From CAVPMW01 sp963706515 (GTDB lineage Bacteria > Chloroflexota > Anaerolineae > Anaerolineales > UBA4823), in contig CAVPMW010000006.1 in the NCBI GenBank assembly GCA_963706515.1, forward strand, positions 124,001 to 188,000: a stretch of DNA of 64,000 nucleotides, written 5' to 3'. The notes under the pieces are model-generated. The model was given only the letters and a program-made list of their open reading frames with translations, ran no database searches and was not told the DNA's origin. The position numbers and the translations under genes are program-made. Shown in pieces: positions 17,954 to 27,831 of this stretch (position 1 is the stretch's first letter; every line of letters begins with the position of its first letter).

Positions 17954-19021
17954 TTGAGTAAGATTCCAAAAACACTCGTGATCCTGGCCGGAGCTGGGAT
18001 CCTCATTTTGGTAGGGATTGTTCTGGTCTCGCTCTCGAGGTCTGGATCCAGCCCGGAACCTACCCAGACAGTTGCAGATCCTGGGGTGGTGCTGACTGCT
18101 GCGGCGCAAACTGCGAGCGCCCGGCTGACCCAGATTGCAGCCACCACGCCTACCAAACTCCCCGCAACAGCCACTTTTACACCCATTCCTACGACTGCAA
18201 CCGTCGCGCCCACCACGCCAGCCGTGCTGCCAACCACTCCTTCGTCGCTCCCCAGCGGAGACAAGGCGGACTTTGTCGCGGATGTCACGGTCCCCGATGG
18301 GACGAACTTCCAGCCGAACCAGCAGTTTACCAAGACCTGGCGGCTGCTCAATAGCGGTTCAACCACCTGGACGACAGCTTTCAAGCTCACCTTTGTCCAG
18401 GGCGATCAAATGGGCGGACCCACATCGGTGGCGCTCACTTCGGACGTTACCCCGGGCAGGACAGTCGAGGTCTCGGTGCCCCTGATTGCACCTACCGCGG
18501 CAGGCAACTATACCGGATTCTGGAAGATGGCTAATGCTGCCGGTCAGGTGTTCGAGAGCGCGGTGTACGTCCAGATTGTTGTGGGGGCGGGCCCGACTTC
18601 GACAGTTACCGCGACCACTGGGACCGCTGCCGCCACCTCCGCGGCTACGGCGACTGCCACCAGTGGTCCGACGACAGCGCCCAGCGAGACGCCTACGGCT
18701 ACTACGGAAGTAGGTGAGGTCACCAGCGCAGTTTTGACCGTGGACCAGGCGAACTTTGCCGGGACCTGCCCGCACACCTTTTTATTCACCGCGCAGGTGA
18801 TCTTGAATGCCCCTGCTACGGTTACCTACCAGCTCGAAGCGGAAACCACTGCCACAACCACGCTGCCCGGTCCGGCGACGACGCCGATGAATGCTGGGGT
18901 GAACGTGCTCAGTTATCCAATCTCCATGAGCGAGACGCAGACAGGCACGATCCTGCTCCATGTAACCGCGCCGAACAATGGGTTCTCCAACCAGGTGAAT
19001 TTCTCCCTCACCTGCCAGTAA
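17954..19021 (+). CDS. Secreted protein with NBR1-like Ig domain
   Basis: Starts with TTG at 17954 behind a TGGAGGTG ribosome-binding site; 355 residues. The N-terminus KTLVILAGAGILILVGIVLVSL is a membrane anchor. After a Thr/Pro/Ala linker, residues about 100-215 match the NBR1-Ig-like (four-tryptophan) domain: DVTVPDGTNFQPNQQFTKTW, LLNSGSTTWTTAFKLTFVQGD, and AGNYTGFWKMANAAGQVF. A second low-complexity linker leads to a final Ig-like domain (VDQANFAGTCPHTFLFTAQV) with two cysteines. Bacterial NBR1-Ig proteins are common in Anaerolineae lipoproteins; their ligands are unknown. Its neighbours are also anchored surface proteins. Confidence 0.82.
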   Translation: MSKIPKTLVILAGAGILILVGIVLVSLSRSGSSPEPTQTVADPGVVLTAAAQTASARLTQIAATTPTKLPATATFTPIPTTATVAPTTPAVLPTTPSSLPSGDKADFVADVTVPDGTNFQPNQQFTKTWRLLNSGSTTWTTAFKLTFVQGDQMGGPTSVALTSDVTPGRTVEVSVPLIAPTAAGNYTGFWKMANAAGQVFESAVYVQIVVGAGPTSTVTATTGTAAATSAATATATSGPTTAPSETPTATTEVGEVTSAVLTVDQANFAGTCPHTFLFTAQVILNAPATVTYQLEAETTATTTLPGPATTPMNAGVNVLSYPISMSETQTGTILLHVTAPNNGFSNQVNFSLTCQ

Positions 19022-19033
19022 TTTACTCTGCCC

Positions 19034-20195
19034 ATGGTTGACAATCGAGCCGAGGCGCTTGCCAGGGAAATAAAGGATGAGGCAAAGCGCCTCGGTTTCG
19101 CGTTGGCAGGGATTACCGAGCGCGGACCCTCCCGCTCACCTGGAGGTTTATGCGGGTTGGCTGGCAGCTGGCCGCCAGGGGGACATGCATTATCTGGCGA
19201 GCGAGCGAGCCCGCCAGCGCCGGGCTGACCCGCAGCAGATCCTGCCCGGATGCCGCTCGATCCTGGTCCTGGGCGTCCGCTACCCGGCAGCCGGCAGCTC
19301 CGCATCCGGAGACAATGCAACCGGGCTGAGAGGAAGGGTGGCTGCATATGCCTGGGGGGATGATTACCATACGGTGCTGCCCGAGCGCCTGCAGGCGATG
19401 GTTGGGTTTATCGAAACGGCTGCCGGCGGGCCTGTACCGAACCGCTGGTACACAGATACCGGCCCCCTGCTGGAGCGCGAGCTGGCTCAGCGCGCGGGGC
19501 TGGGTTGGATCGGCAAGAACACCTGCCTGATCAACCCAGCACAGGGTTCTTACTTCCTGCTGTCAGAAATCCTGTTAGGGATCGATCTGCCTCCGGATGA
19601 GCCGTTCTCGCCCGATCGCTGCGGAAGCTGCACGCGCTGTATTGACGCCTGCCCTACGACCTGCATCTTACCCGACCGGACGATCGATGCGCGGCGCTGC
19701 ATCTCCTACCTGACCATCGAAAAAAAAGGGGCAATCGCAGCCGACCTGCGACCTCTGCTCCAGGATTGGATTTTTGGCTGCGATATTTGCCAGCAGGTCT
19801 GCCCTTGGAACCAACGGTTTGGCGCGGCGGAAGGCGACCCCGCATTTGCACCCCGCCCAGAGCTGCCTGCACCTGCTCTCATCCCTGAGCTGCAGCTCGA
19901 CCCCCAGGCATTCAGCCAGAAGTTCAAAGGCAGCCCGCTGAAACGTACCCGGAGAGACGGCTACCTGCGCAACGTAGCCCTGGCGCTGGGGAACCAGGGC
20001 GACCCTGCAGCGGTCCCTGCTTTGCGGCGGGCTTTGCTGGAGGATCCCGAACCTCTGGTGCGCGGCCACGCTGCCTGGGCGTTGGGACAAATTGGGGGCG
20101 AGGCGGCTGAAGCTGCGCTGCGTCTCGCTGTCCGTCACGAAAAAGACTCTGAGGTCTTAGACGAGATCGATAGGTCATTAAGCGATCAGAGATAA
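19034..20195 (+). pseudogene. queG: Epoxyqueuosine reductase, frameshifted near the N-terminus
   Basis: The frame from ATG 19034 gives the conserved start (EALAREIKDEAKRLGFALAGIT). The main frame resumes at about 19125 with DPPAHLEVYAGWLAAGRQGDMHYL and runs to 20195. One indel near 19115-19130 separates them. The product reduces epoxyqueuosine to queuosine in tRNA, using cobalamin and two [4Fe-4S] clusters. The cluster motifs are both present: CGSCTRCIDACPTTCI and CDICQQVCPWN. The C-terminal part is a HEAT-like repeat (VPALRRALLEDPEPLVRGHAAWALGQIGG), typical of QueG. The rest is intact, so the indel may be an error. Confidence 0.88.
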
Positions 20196-20239
20196 GCCGG
20201 GGTCGACCTCCGCCATCTGGGGAGCTCATTTGGGGGTGA

Positions 20240-20245
20240 TATAAT
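20240..20245 (+). promoter_or_regulatory. -10 box only 6 nt before a start codon
   Basis: TATAAT at 20240-20245 precedes the ATG at 20252 by 6 nt, which would place the transcription start at the start codon (leaderless mRNA). No convincing -35 box is visible. Confidence 0.4.
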
Positions 20246-20251
20246 GCCCGC

Positions 20252-21589
20252 ATGCGGTCAATTTGGCCGGTGGCATTATTGGTTCTGCTCCTGGTGGGGT
20301 GCCTGCTCGCGATCACTGCCTATTTCTTGCCTCCCATCCATACCCGCCTGGTAACTCGCGTTGAAGGACTGCAGACCGAGATCCGCTATGCCTTGAACCC
20401 TCCTGAGGAAGCCATTTTTATCCCTCAGGGCTCCAGCTTGAGCACGATGGAAGCCATTGCCCAGGCGACAGTTGGAGCAGCCCTATCGACCCAAACCGCT
20501 GCTGCTGCCCAGTTTACTCCGGCGCCCACCTCTCCCGGAGCAACTTCCACACCGCTGCCTTCCCCATCGCCGACTCTGACGCCGGCGCCTCTGCCGGATA
20601 AGATCGCCCTCCCTGGCATCCGTCACGAATGGCAGCAGATGAACAACTGCGGACCAACGACCCTGGCAATGGCGCTCTCCTTCTGGGGCTGGCAGGGCGA
20701 CCAGCGAGATACGCGTGCCTATCTGAGGCCAAATTTCGGTAAAGTAGATGATAAAAATGTCTCTCCGGCGGAAATGGTCGCCTATATCCAGTCCCAGACC
20801 GGTCTAAAAGCGCTCGACCGGGTGGGCGGCAACATCGACTTGCTGAAACGCCTCCTGGCAGCCGGCTTTCCGGTGATGATCGAGAAAGGGCTGCAGCCCG
20901 AACCCAAAGATTGGATGGGCCATTATGCCCTGGTCAGCGGATACGATGACACCCGTCAGGTCTTCCTCACCCAGGATTCTTACACCGGACCGGGTGTGGA
21001 CGTTGTGGTGCCTTTCTCAGGCATGGATCAGCATTGGTGGCGGGATTTCAACTACACTTACCTGGTTATTTTCCCGCCCGAACGGGAGGCGGAGGTCTTA
21101 GAAATCCTCGGTCCCCAGGCGGATTCAACCGCCAACTTCCAGTACGCTGCAGACTTCGCCCGGCAGGAGGCGAGCGCTCTCTCGGGGCGTGACCAGTATT
21201 TTGCCTGGTACAATCTGGGCAGCAATCTGACGGCGTTGGGCGATTATGCTGGCGCTGCCCAGGCATATGACCTGGCGTTCGGCGCCTACCCGGGCATTCC
21301 TGCTGACGATCGTCCCTGGCGCATGCTCTGGTATCAAACCGGTCCTTATCAGGCTTATTTTGAAACCGGGCGCTACCAGGACGTGATCGATCTGGGCAGC
21401 CAGACCCTGGCCGCACTGGGCAAGCCAATCCTGGAAGAGACACTGTACTGGATGGGCCGCGCTCGCGAGGCCCAGGGCGATTTGCCAAAGGCGATTGCCA
21501 ATTATGAGGCAGCCTACGATATCAATCCGATCTCAACACCCGCCCAGCAGGAGCTGCGCCGGCTTGGCGTCGCTTATCCGCAGGAATGA
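20252..21589 (+). CDS. Membrane-anchored C39-like cysteine peptidase with TPR tail (copy 1)
   Basis: 445 residues. An N-terminal helix (VALLVLLLVGCLLAITAYFL) is followed by a conserved segment (HTRLVTRVEGLQTEIRYALNPPE) and a short Ser/Thr/Pro linker. The papain-like C39_2 domain begins with EWQQMNNCGPTTLAMALSFWGW, where the Cys is the expected nucleophile, and the histidine lies in MGHYALVSGYDD. The last 150 residues are TPR repeats (YNLGSNLTALGDYAGAAQAYDLAF). It is probably an exported peptidase; its target is unknown. The next gene is a paralog that overlaps by 4 nt (ATGA). Confidence 0.85.
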   Translation: MRSIWPVALLVLLLVGCLLAITAYFLPPIHTRLVTRVEGLQTEIRYALNPPEEAIFIPQGSSLSTMEAIAQATVGAALSTQTAAAAQFTPAPTSPGATSTPLPSPSPTLTPAPLPDKIALPGIRHEWQQMNNCGPTTLAMALSFWGWQGDQRDTRAYLRPNFGKVDDKNVSPAEMVAYIQSQTGLKALDRVGGNIDLLKRLLAAGFPVMIEKGLQPEPKDWMGHYALVSGYDDTRQVFLTQDSYTGPGVDVVVPFSGMDQHWWRDFNYTYLVIFPPEREAEVLEILGPQADSTANFQYAADFARQEASALSGRDQYFAWYNLGSNLTALGDYAGAAQAYDLAFGAYPGIPADDRPWRMLWYQTGPYQAYFETGRYQDVIDLGSQTLAALGKPILEETLYWMGRAREAQGDLPKAIANYEAAYDINPISTPAQQELRRLGVAYPQE

Positions 21590-22908
21590 GCCGCATGCGT
21601 AAGAGGCTAATCCTTCTGGCAGTTTTTATACCGGTAGTATGCCTGCTGATGGCTTTTACGTACAACCTGCCCCCAGTGCACGATCACCTGGGTTGGCGCG
21701 TCGATGCGTTGGTTTCAGAGATCAAGTACGCGCTGAACCCGCCCGAGCAGGTTATCTTCGTCCCACAGGACCAGCCAGCTCGCACGCAGCTGCCCACCCC
21801 GGTAGTCCGCCAGGTCGCAACTGCCGAGCCGACCGCCGCGGCCGTGGCAATCGGCCCCAGCCCTACTCCTCCAGCCTCGCCAACCCCGCTGCCAACCCCA
21901 ACCCCTCTGCCGGCGACTGTGAAGCTGGAGGGTGTCGTCCATGAATGGCAGCAATGGAACAACTGCGGACCGGCCAACCTGGCTATGGCTCTCTCTTTTT
22001 GGGGTTGGGAAGGCGACCAAACAGACACTGCCGCCTACCTGAAACCGAATCCGCGGGATAAGAACGTGATGCCTTACGAGATGGCCAATTTCGTCAACGA
22101 AAAAACCGGATTGAAAGCCATCTTGCGCGTGGGCGGCGACCTGGAGCGGTTGAAGGCGCTGATCGCAGCCGGCTTTCCCGTAATCGTAGAGAAAGGCTTT
22201 GAAGGACCGAAATTCGACGGCTGGATGGGCCATTATGAAGTCATCACCGGGTATGACGATGCCAAAAGCCATGTCATCGCCCAGGACTCCTACCAGGGTC
22301 CCGGTGAGAACGTCCTGGTATCTTATGACAACCTGCTAAAGAATTGGCTGGCTTTCGACGGTACCTACATCGTGATTTATCCGCAAGAGCGAGAAGCTGA
22401 GGTTCAGGCGATCCTGGGAGCGGATTGGGATACCACCCATAATTACCAGACCGCTGCTGAAAAATCTTCGCAGGATATCTTTGCTTCCTCGGGGAGGGAC
22501 CAATTCTTTGCCTGGTACAACCGCGGCACTAACCTGATGTACCTGCAAGATTATACGGGCGCGGCGGATGCATATGATAAAGCATTCGCTATTTACCCCT
22601 CCATACCAGAAAAAGAGCGACCCTGGCGCATGGTCTGGTACCAGACCGGGCCCTATTTCGCTTATTTCTTCACCCAACGCTATTACGATACGATCGCCCT
22701 GGCGACCACTACCATCGATACTGCCAACGAACCGGCGATCGAGGAGAGCTTCTTCTGGCGCGGGCGGGCTTTCCTGGAGCTGTACCGCCTGGATGGTAAG
22801 CAAGACGAGCTCGAGCATGCCGTTGAAGATTTCCGCGCCACCCTGAAGTGGCATCCTGAATTCCAACCCAGCCTGGAGCAGCTCCAGGCGCTGGGTGTTA
22901 CCCCGTAG
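21586..22908 (+). CDS. Membrane-anchored C39-like cysteine peptidase with TPR tail (copy 2)
   Basis: 440 residues, a tandem paralog of the preceding gene and starting inside its stop (ATGA overlap). It has the same architecture: N-terminal helix, HDHLGWRVDALVSEIKYALNPPE, Pro/Thr linker, C39_2 domain with EWQQWNNCGPANLAMALSFWGW (nucleophile Cys) and MGHYEVITGYDD (His), then TPR repeats with YNRGTNLMYLQDYTGAADAYDKAF. The conservation of both catalytic residues in both copies suggests that both are active. Retention as an overlapping pair suggests coordinated expression; the substrates may differ. Confidence 0.85.
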   Translation: MSRMRKRLILLAVFIPVVCLLMAFTYNLPPVHDHLGWRVDALVSEIKYALNPPEQVIFVPQDQPARTQLPTPVVRQVATAEPTAAAVAIGPSPTPPASPTPLPTPTPLPATVKLEGVVHEWQQWNNCGPANLAMALSFWGWEGDQTDTAAYLKPNPRDKNVMPYEMANFVNEKTGLKAILRVGGDLERLKALIAAGFPVIVEKGFEGPKFDGWMGHYEVITGYDDAKSHVIAQDSYQGPGENVLVSYDNLLKNWLAFDGTYIVIYPQEREAEVQAILGADWDTTHNYQTAAEKSSQDIFASSGRDQFFAWYNRGTNLMYLQDYTGAADAYDKAFAIYPSIPEKERPWRMVWYQTGPYFAYFFTQRYYDTIALATTTIDTANEPAIEESFFWRGRAFLELYRLDGKQDELEHAVEDFRATLKWHPEFQPSLEQLQALGVTP

Positions 22909-22918
22909 GTGAGCCCGT

Positions 22919-24157
22919 ATGCCGAAAATCCTGCATTTTGCAGATGCCCATATCGATATTGCCAATTATGGTCGGCGCGACCCGGAAAGCGGGCTGCCGC
23001 TGCGCGTGATCGATTTCTTGAATTCCCTGGATACGATTGTCCAGGCGGCGATCGACGAGAAAGTTGACCTGGTATTGTTTGCCGGCGACGCATACAAAGA
23101 TCGCAACCCGGCGCCGACGTTCCAGCGTGAGTGGGGCAAGCGGATTATGCGCCTATCCCGCGCCGGCATTCCGACCCTGCTGCTGGTAGGCAACCATGAC
23201 CTCTCCCCGGCTTTAGGTCGAGCGCACGCCCTGGATCCATTCATTACGCTGGAAGTTCCTCAGGTCCAGGTTCTCGATAAGCCGGCATTCTTGGGACCGG
23301 AGGAGCTGAACGGGCTCCCCCTGCAAATGATAGCCTTGCCATGGATTTCTCGCTCGGGGTTAATGGCATATCTGGGGGCGCAGGGTGCTGAACCGGGCCA
23401 GGTTTACCAGGAGCTGGAAACTCGCCTGGTCGAACTGGTGCAGGCCTGGCTCGCGGAAGCGAACCCGGCGCTGCCGACGGTGCTTACTGCCCATACTACG
23501 GTCCAGGGAGCGGTGTATGGCAACGAGCGAACAGTTATGCTGGGCGGCGACCTGGTGCTGCCGGGATCGCTGATGCGTGACCCCCGCCTGGACTACGTAG
23601 CCCTGGGTCACATTCATAAGCCGCAAGACCTGAACGCCGGCAGCCATCCTCCGGTGATCTACCCGGGATCGATCGAACGGGTCGATTGGGGCGAAGCTCA
23701 TGACGAAAAGTATTTCATTGTTGCCGATGTCGAGCGGGGAGCCACGCGGGTAGAATGGCGTAAGCTGGTAGGACGCCCGTTCATCGATTGTTTTGTGAGA
23801 TTGGAAAGCCCTGAGGAGGTCACTGCAAGACTTCTGGCAGCGCTGCCGCCCGTGCAAAGTATGGATGGCGCAGTGCTGCGGCTGATCATAGAATACCCGC
23901 GCGAGTGGGAAGTGCTGATCGACGAAGCCGCCTTGCGCGAGCATTCCACAGATGCTCTTGAATTTCACCTGGTCAAGCGCCCCCAGGCAGAGGCTCGCAT
24001 CCGCCTGCCAGAGGGTCAGGCCGTGGGAAGCCTGACGCCGCTCGAGCTTCTGGAGAAGTATTGGTCCGCCAGCCACGTGGACGGAGACGAGCAGAAAGCA
24101 CTGAGCAGCCTGGCGCAGGAGGTGATTGACAGCCTGCAAGCAGAGCCAGCCCGCTAG
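22919..24157 (+). CDS. sbcD: Exonuclease SbcD-type metallophosphoesterase
   Basis: 412 residues, the length of SbcD/Mre11-like nucleases. With SbcC it opens hairpins and processes DNA ends. Metal-binding motifs appear in order: HFADAHID (residues 6-13), VLFAGDAYKDRNP, LLVGNHDLSP, VLTAHTTVQGA and VALGHIHKPQ, ending with VIYPGSIERVDWGE. The C-terminal capping region follows. An unusual point is its position: the sbcC gene lies about 21 kb away at 45751, whereas the two are commonly adjacent. It is followed by a YqeY-like gene. Confidence 0.92.
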   Translation: MPKILHFADAHIDIANYGRRDPESGLPLRVIDFLNSLDTIVQAAIDEKVDLVLFAGDAYKDRNPAPTFQREWGKRIMRLSRAGIPTLLLVGNHDLSPALGRAHALDPFITLEVPQVQVLDKPAFLGPEELNGLPLQMIALPWISRSGLMAYLGAQGAEPGQVYQELETRLVELVQAWLAEANPALPTVLTAHTTVQGAVYGNERTVMLGGDLVLPGSLMRDPRLDYVALGHIHKPQDLNAGSHPPVIYPGSIERVDWGEAHDEKYFIVADVERGATRVEWRKLVGRPFIDCFVRLESPEEVTARLLAALPPVQSMDGAVLRLIIEYPREWEVLIDEAALREHSTDALEFHLVKRPQAEARIRLPEGQAVGSLTPLELLEKYWSASHVDGDEQKALSSLAQEVIDSLQAEPAR

Positions 24158-24244
24158 CCGTCCTTCCCGCGGCATCCGGCTGACGCAATTTGTTGGTTAT
24201 ACCGGGTGGAACCTGCTTCCACGGGAGCTCCTAAAGACTTTATA

Positions 24245-24697
24245 ATGACTGTTATGACACAGAAACAGCAATTGGAAGAGGCTTTGACAGCCGCTATTCG
24301 CTCCGGGAATGATGTGGACAAACGTACTTTACGTATGGCGCTTTCGGCAGTCCGCCTGGCGGAGGTGGATAAAGGTGCAGCCCTGGATGACGCCGGGGTG
24401 ACCGCGATCTTGCAAAAGGAAGTCAAGATGCGCGAGGAAGCCATTGCCGAAGCGCGGCAGGCTAACCGCCCAGACCTGGAGGCAGCTTCTCTGGATGAGA
24501 TCGCCGTATTGCAAGGCTTTCTGCCCGCGCAGCTCACCGAGACGGAATTGGAGGCACTTGCCCGCGCAGCAATCGCCGAGTCAGGTGCAACCTCAGCGCA
24601 GCAGATGGGCCAGGTGATGAAGATTCTGATGCCGCAGCTGCAAGGCCGGGCAACCGGAAACCAGGCGAGCCAGGTGGTACGCCGGCTGCTTGGATAA
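24245..24697 (+). CDS. GatB/YqeY domain protein
   Basis: The reading frame opens at 24206, but the family N-terminus is at MTVMTQKQQLEEAL, so I place the start at 24245 or, more likely, at the second ATG 24254. A TATAAT box at 24241-24246 overlaps the first ATG and would put transcription start at about 24254, giving a leaderless message. The protein (about 150 residues) is the stand-alone form of the GatB C-terminal tRNA-contacting domain: LRMALSAVRLAEVDKG, LQKEVKMREEAIAEARQANR and LQGFLPAQLTE are family motifs. Its function in cells is poorly known. Confidence 0.9.
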   Translation: MTVMTQKQQLEEALTAAIRSGNDVDKRTLRMALSAVRLAEVDKGAALDDAGVTAILQKEVKMREEAIAEARQANRPDLEAASLDEIAVLQGFLPAQLTETELEALARAAIAESGATSAQQMGQVMKILMPQLQGRATGNQASQVVRRLLG

Positions 24698-24730
24698 AAG
24701 GCTCGCATTGCTTGAGCAGGTAATGCGGAC

Positions 24731-26903
24731 ATGAGTGCCCTCCGGATAAAGAAGAATACCCGCTATTGGGTTTTCATCGGGCTGTTCCTGCTGGCAGGCG
24801 CCATCCTGGTGTCGGCTGCGCTGGCAATCCCTTCTCTCGAACGGCTGAACGCTCCTTCTGTGCGGGTGGGCCAGGTCGCTCCCCAAGATTTCCTGGCAGA
24901 CCAGGCGCTCAGTTTTCCCAGCCAAATCCTTACCGAGCAGAAGAGGGAAGCAGCCGCCCAGGCCGTCCCGGCAGTCTACACTCGTCCAGATACCAGCATA
25001 GCCCGCAAACAGTTAGAGCAGCTCCAGTCGGCTGCGGCGTTTATATCAAGCGTGCGTGCGGACCGTTTCGCAACCCAGGAGCAGCAGCTGGAGGATTTGG
25101 CAGCCCTGGAGAGCATTCACCTCAATCGGGATACTGCTCTGGCGCTGCTGGCGCTGCCTGAGCCAGCCTGGCAGGCTGTCCAGCAAGAGGCAATTGCCGT
25201 GCTGGAGCAGGTCATGCGCAACACGATCCGCAGTGACCAATTGGAAGAGGCGCGCAGCAGCGTGCCTGCCTTGGTCAGCCTCTCCCTGTCTGTGGATCAA
25301 GCAGAGCTGGTAGCCGACCTGGCAGCTGCCCTGATTGCACCCAACAGCTTCTATAGCGAAGAGCTGACCAATGCCGCACGGCAGTCTGCCCGCCAGACGG
25401 TTCAACCAATCGTGCGTACTTTTGTGGCAGGCGAGCGGGTTGTCTCGCGTGGACAGGTCTTGAGTGAAGCCGACCTGGAGGCGCTTCAAAACCTGGGTCT
25501 GGTCAAGCCAGGCCGGCGTTGGCCCGATCTGGTCAGCATTGTCCTGCTCGCCGGGCTGAGTGTTTCATTCCTGGTCCTCTACCTGCAGGCGCTTGCCGTT
25601 CAGCCAAAATCTGCGCAGTGTCAGTCTACTGTCACTCCTATTTCTTATATTCTTAGTCGGTGCCCGGCTGGTTATCCCCGGACATGCCATTATTCCGTAT
25701 GCATTCCCTTTGGCGACCTACAGCCTGATCGTGGCAGCTTTGTTTGGGATGAAGACGGCGATCATCACTTCATTTCCACTGGCGATCCTGGTCGCTTTCG
25801 GGATGCCCAATGAGACTGAGCTGACAGTTTACTACGCCTTGAGCTGTTCTATGGGGGTGCTGGCATTGGGTAGTGCCAAGCGCTTGATCTCTTTCCTGTA
25901 TGCCGGGTTAGCTGCAGGTCTGTCCGGCATGGTGGTGATCCTGGTTTACCGCCTGCCATTACCTTCCACAGATTGGATCGGCCTTTCCACTTTAAGCGGC
26001 GCAGCGATATTTTATGGGCTGGCTTCAGCCAGCCTGGCTGTCTTGCTGCAGTTTTTCCTTGCCCAGTACCTGGGGATAACCACGCCAATGCAGCTGACCG
26101 AGCTCACCCGGCCGGACCAGCCCTTGCTGCAGCTGCTCTTACGCCAGGCCCCCGGTACATACCAGCACAGCCTGCAGGTCGCCAACCTAGCCGAGCAAGC
26201 TGCCGAGAGTATTGGCGCGGATCCACTGATAACCCGGGTAGGAGCACTGTATCACGATGTAGGCAAGGCTTTGAACCCACTGTTTTTCATTGAGAACCAG
26301 CTCCCGGGATTTTCGAATCCGCACGAGGATTTGGATCCGACTGCCAGCGCAGCGATCATCATTCGCCACGTAACCGAAGGCATAGAGCTGGCGCACAAAC
26401 ACCGCCTGCCTCAGCGCGTGGTGGATTTCATTGCCCAACACCACGGCACATTACAGGCGCGTTATCAATATGCGCGGGCGGTTGAAGCTGCCGGCGGCGA
26501 CGAAAGCAAGGTCGACCAGCAGGCATTTCGTTATCCCGGTCCCCGGCCGCAGACGCGTGAAGTGGCTATTTTGATGCTGGCGGATGGCTGCGAAGCTCGC
26601 GTGCGCGCCGAGAGACCCAGCAATGAAGAAGAGCTGCTGCGGGTTCTGAAGATCTCGATTGAGAGCCGGGTCACGAGCGGGCAATTAGACCAAACTGAGC
26701 TTACCTTCCGTGACCTTGAGCGGATCGCCCTTTCCTTCCAGTCGACCTTGCGCGGCGTTTACCATCCGCGCCTGGTTTACCCATCCATGGAAAAGCCGCC
26801 CGAGACCTTGCTGCCGGCTACTGCAGATGTACCCACAGCTACCCGCGGGAGCGCGGAAGCCTCTCCCGCCGCCTCGATTGACCAGGCGCAGGGCACACCT
26901 TGA
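24731..26903 (+). pseudogene. PgpH-type 7TM-HD c-di-AMP phosphodiesterase, one frameshift
   Basis: Two frames form one protein of about 720 residues. The first (24731 to about 25600) has a helix, the extracellular 7TMR-HDED region (RVGQVAPQDFLADQALSFP, VPAVYTRPD) and the beginning of the membrane part. The second (from about 25605) continues the seven-helix region and the cytoplasmic HD domain: YHDVGKALNPLFFIENQ carries the HD metal ligands, with IIIRHVTEGIELAHKHRLPQ and FIAQHHGTLQARYQY following. The family degrades cyclic-di-AMP. The frameshift lies between about 25590 and 25610. Both halves are well conserved. The neighbour ybeY follows by 10 nt, as commonly seen for this family. Confidence 0.85.
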
Positions 26904-26912
26904 GACCTGACG

Positions 26913-27371
26913 ATGGTTAACTTGCAGATCGCCGACACCCTGGTCTTGCAAGAGCCGGAAGCGGCAATTGCTGACTTGCTGCGCGAGGCGGCCCAGGCGA
27001 CCCTGGCACACACGACCAGCACGCCCGACTCTGACCTGACAGTAATGCTCGGTGATGACGCCCAGCTGCAGGAGCTGAACTTTCAATATCTTGGCATTGC
27101 TGCGCCAACCGATGTGCTCTCTTTCCCGGCGGGTGAGATCGATCCGGACACTGGCAGACTATACCTCGGTGACGTGATAATCTCTTACCCGAAGGCGCAG
27201 CTCCAGTCAGCTGGACGCCATTCTCTCGAGGAGGAGCTTCAGCTCCTGGTTGTGCATGGCGTCCTGCATCTTCTGGGGTATGATCACGGCGCCCCTGAAG
27301 ATAAGTCCAAAATGTGGGCGGTGCAGGACCAGATTTTGAAAACCTTGGGTTGTACGATTTCGCCGCCTTGA
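26913..27371 (+). CDS. ybeY: Endoribonuclease YbeY (rRNA maturation)
   Basis: 152 residues, ATG at 26913. YbeY is a single-strand endoribonuclease that acts in 16S rRNA maturation and ribosome quality control. The signature zinc site H-G-x-L-H-L-x-G-Y-D-H is present as VHGVLHLLGYDH near residue 115. Upstream, NFQYLGIAAPTDVLSFPAGE matches the conserved TDVLSFP motif, and LGDVIISYPKAQ follows. It lies between the pgpH-type gene and dgkA with very short gaps, an arrangement common in Firmicutes and Chloroflexota. Confidence 0.96.
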   Translation: MVNLQIADTLVLQEPEAAIADLLREAAQATLAHTTSTPDSDLTVMLGDDAQLQELNFQYLGIAAPTDVLSFPAGEIDPDTGRLYLGDVIISYPKAQLQSAGRHSLEEELQLLVVHGVLHLLGYDHGAPEDKSKMWAVQDQILKTLGCTISPP

Positions 27372-27378
27372 GGCATAT

Positions 27379-27765
27379 ATGTCGGATTTTTTCAGCTCAC
27401 GCATACGTGCATTTCGCTACGCTTTTGCTGGCTGGTGGTATGTTATGCGTACCCAGCGTAATGCCTGGATTCACGCCACCGCCACTGTGCTGGCGGTCGT
27501 GCTCGGCTTATGGCTGGGATTGAACCTCAGGGAGTGGCTCTTTATCATCGTGGCAATAACAATGGTATGGGAGGCTGAGTTTATCAATACTGCCCTGGAG
27601 GTTGCAGTAGACCTGGCGAGCCCGCAGCAACACCGCCTGGCAAAAATTGGCAAAGATGTCGGCGCGGCGGCTGTTTTGATCGCCGCGGGCAGCTCCGCGG
27701 TCATCGGCATTATTATTTACTGGCCTCTTCTGTGGTCCCGCCTTCATTCGTTGACGATTAAATAA
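27379..27765 (+). CDS. dgkA: Diacylglycerol/undecaprenol kinase
   Basis: 128 residues starting 7 nt after ybeY. This small integral membrane kinase phosphorylates diacylglycerol or undecaprenol. SSRIRAFRYAFAGWWYVMRTQRNAWIHA is the family N-terminus. EAEFINTALEVAVDLASPQQHRLAKIGKDVGAAAVLIAA contains the catalytic EFINTAIE-type motif and the D-x-x-A-A-A-V stretch. Three transmembrane helices are visible. In Gram-positive-like lineages this family prefers undecaprenol, but lipid choice cannot be decided here. Confidence 0.93.
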   Translation: MSDFFSSRIRAFRYAFAGWWYVMRTQRNAWIHATATVLAVVLGLWLGLNLREWLFIIVAITMVWEAEFINTALEVAVDLASPQQHRLAKIGKDVGAAAVLIAAGSSAVIGIIIYWPLLWSRLHSLTIK

Positions 27766-27831
27766 ACGCTCCGGATAAACCACTACACGCCTGAAATGGA
27801 GGGTCTGGACCCTTTTCAAATCCTGTTGCCC

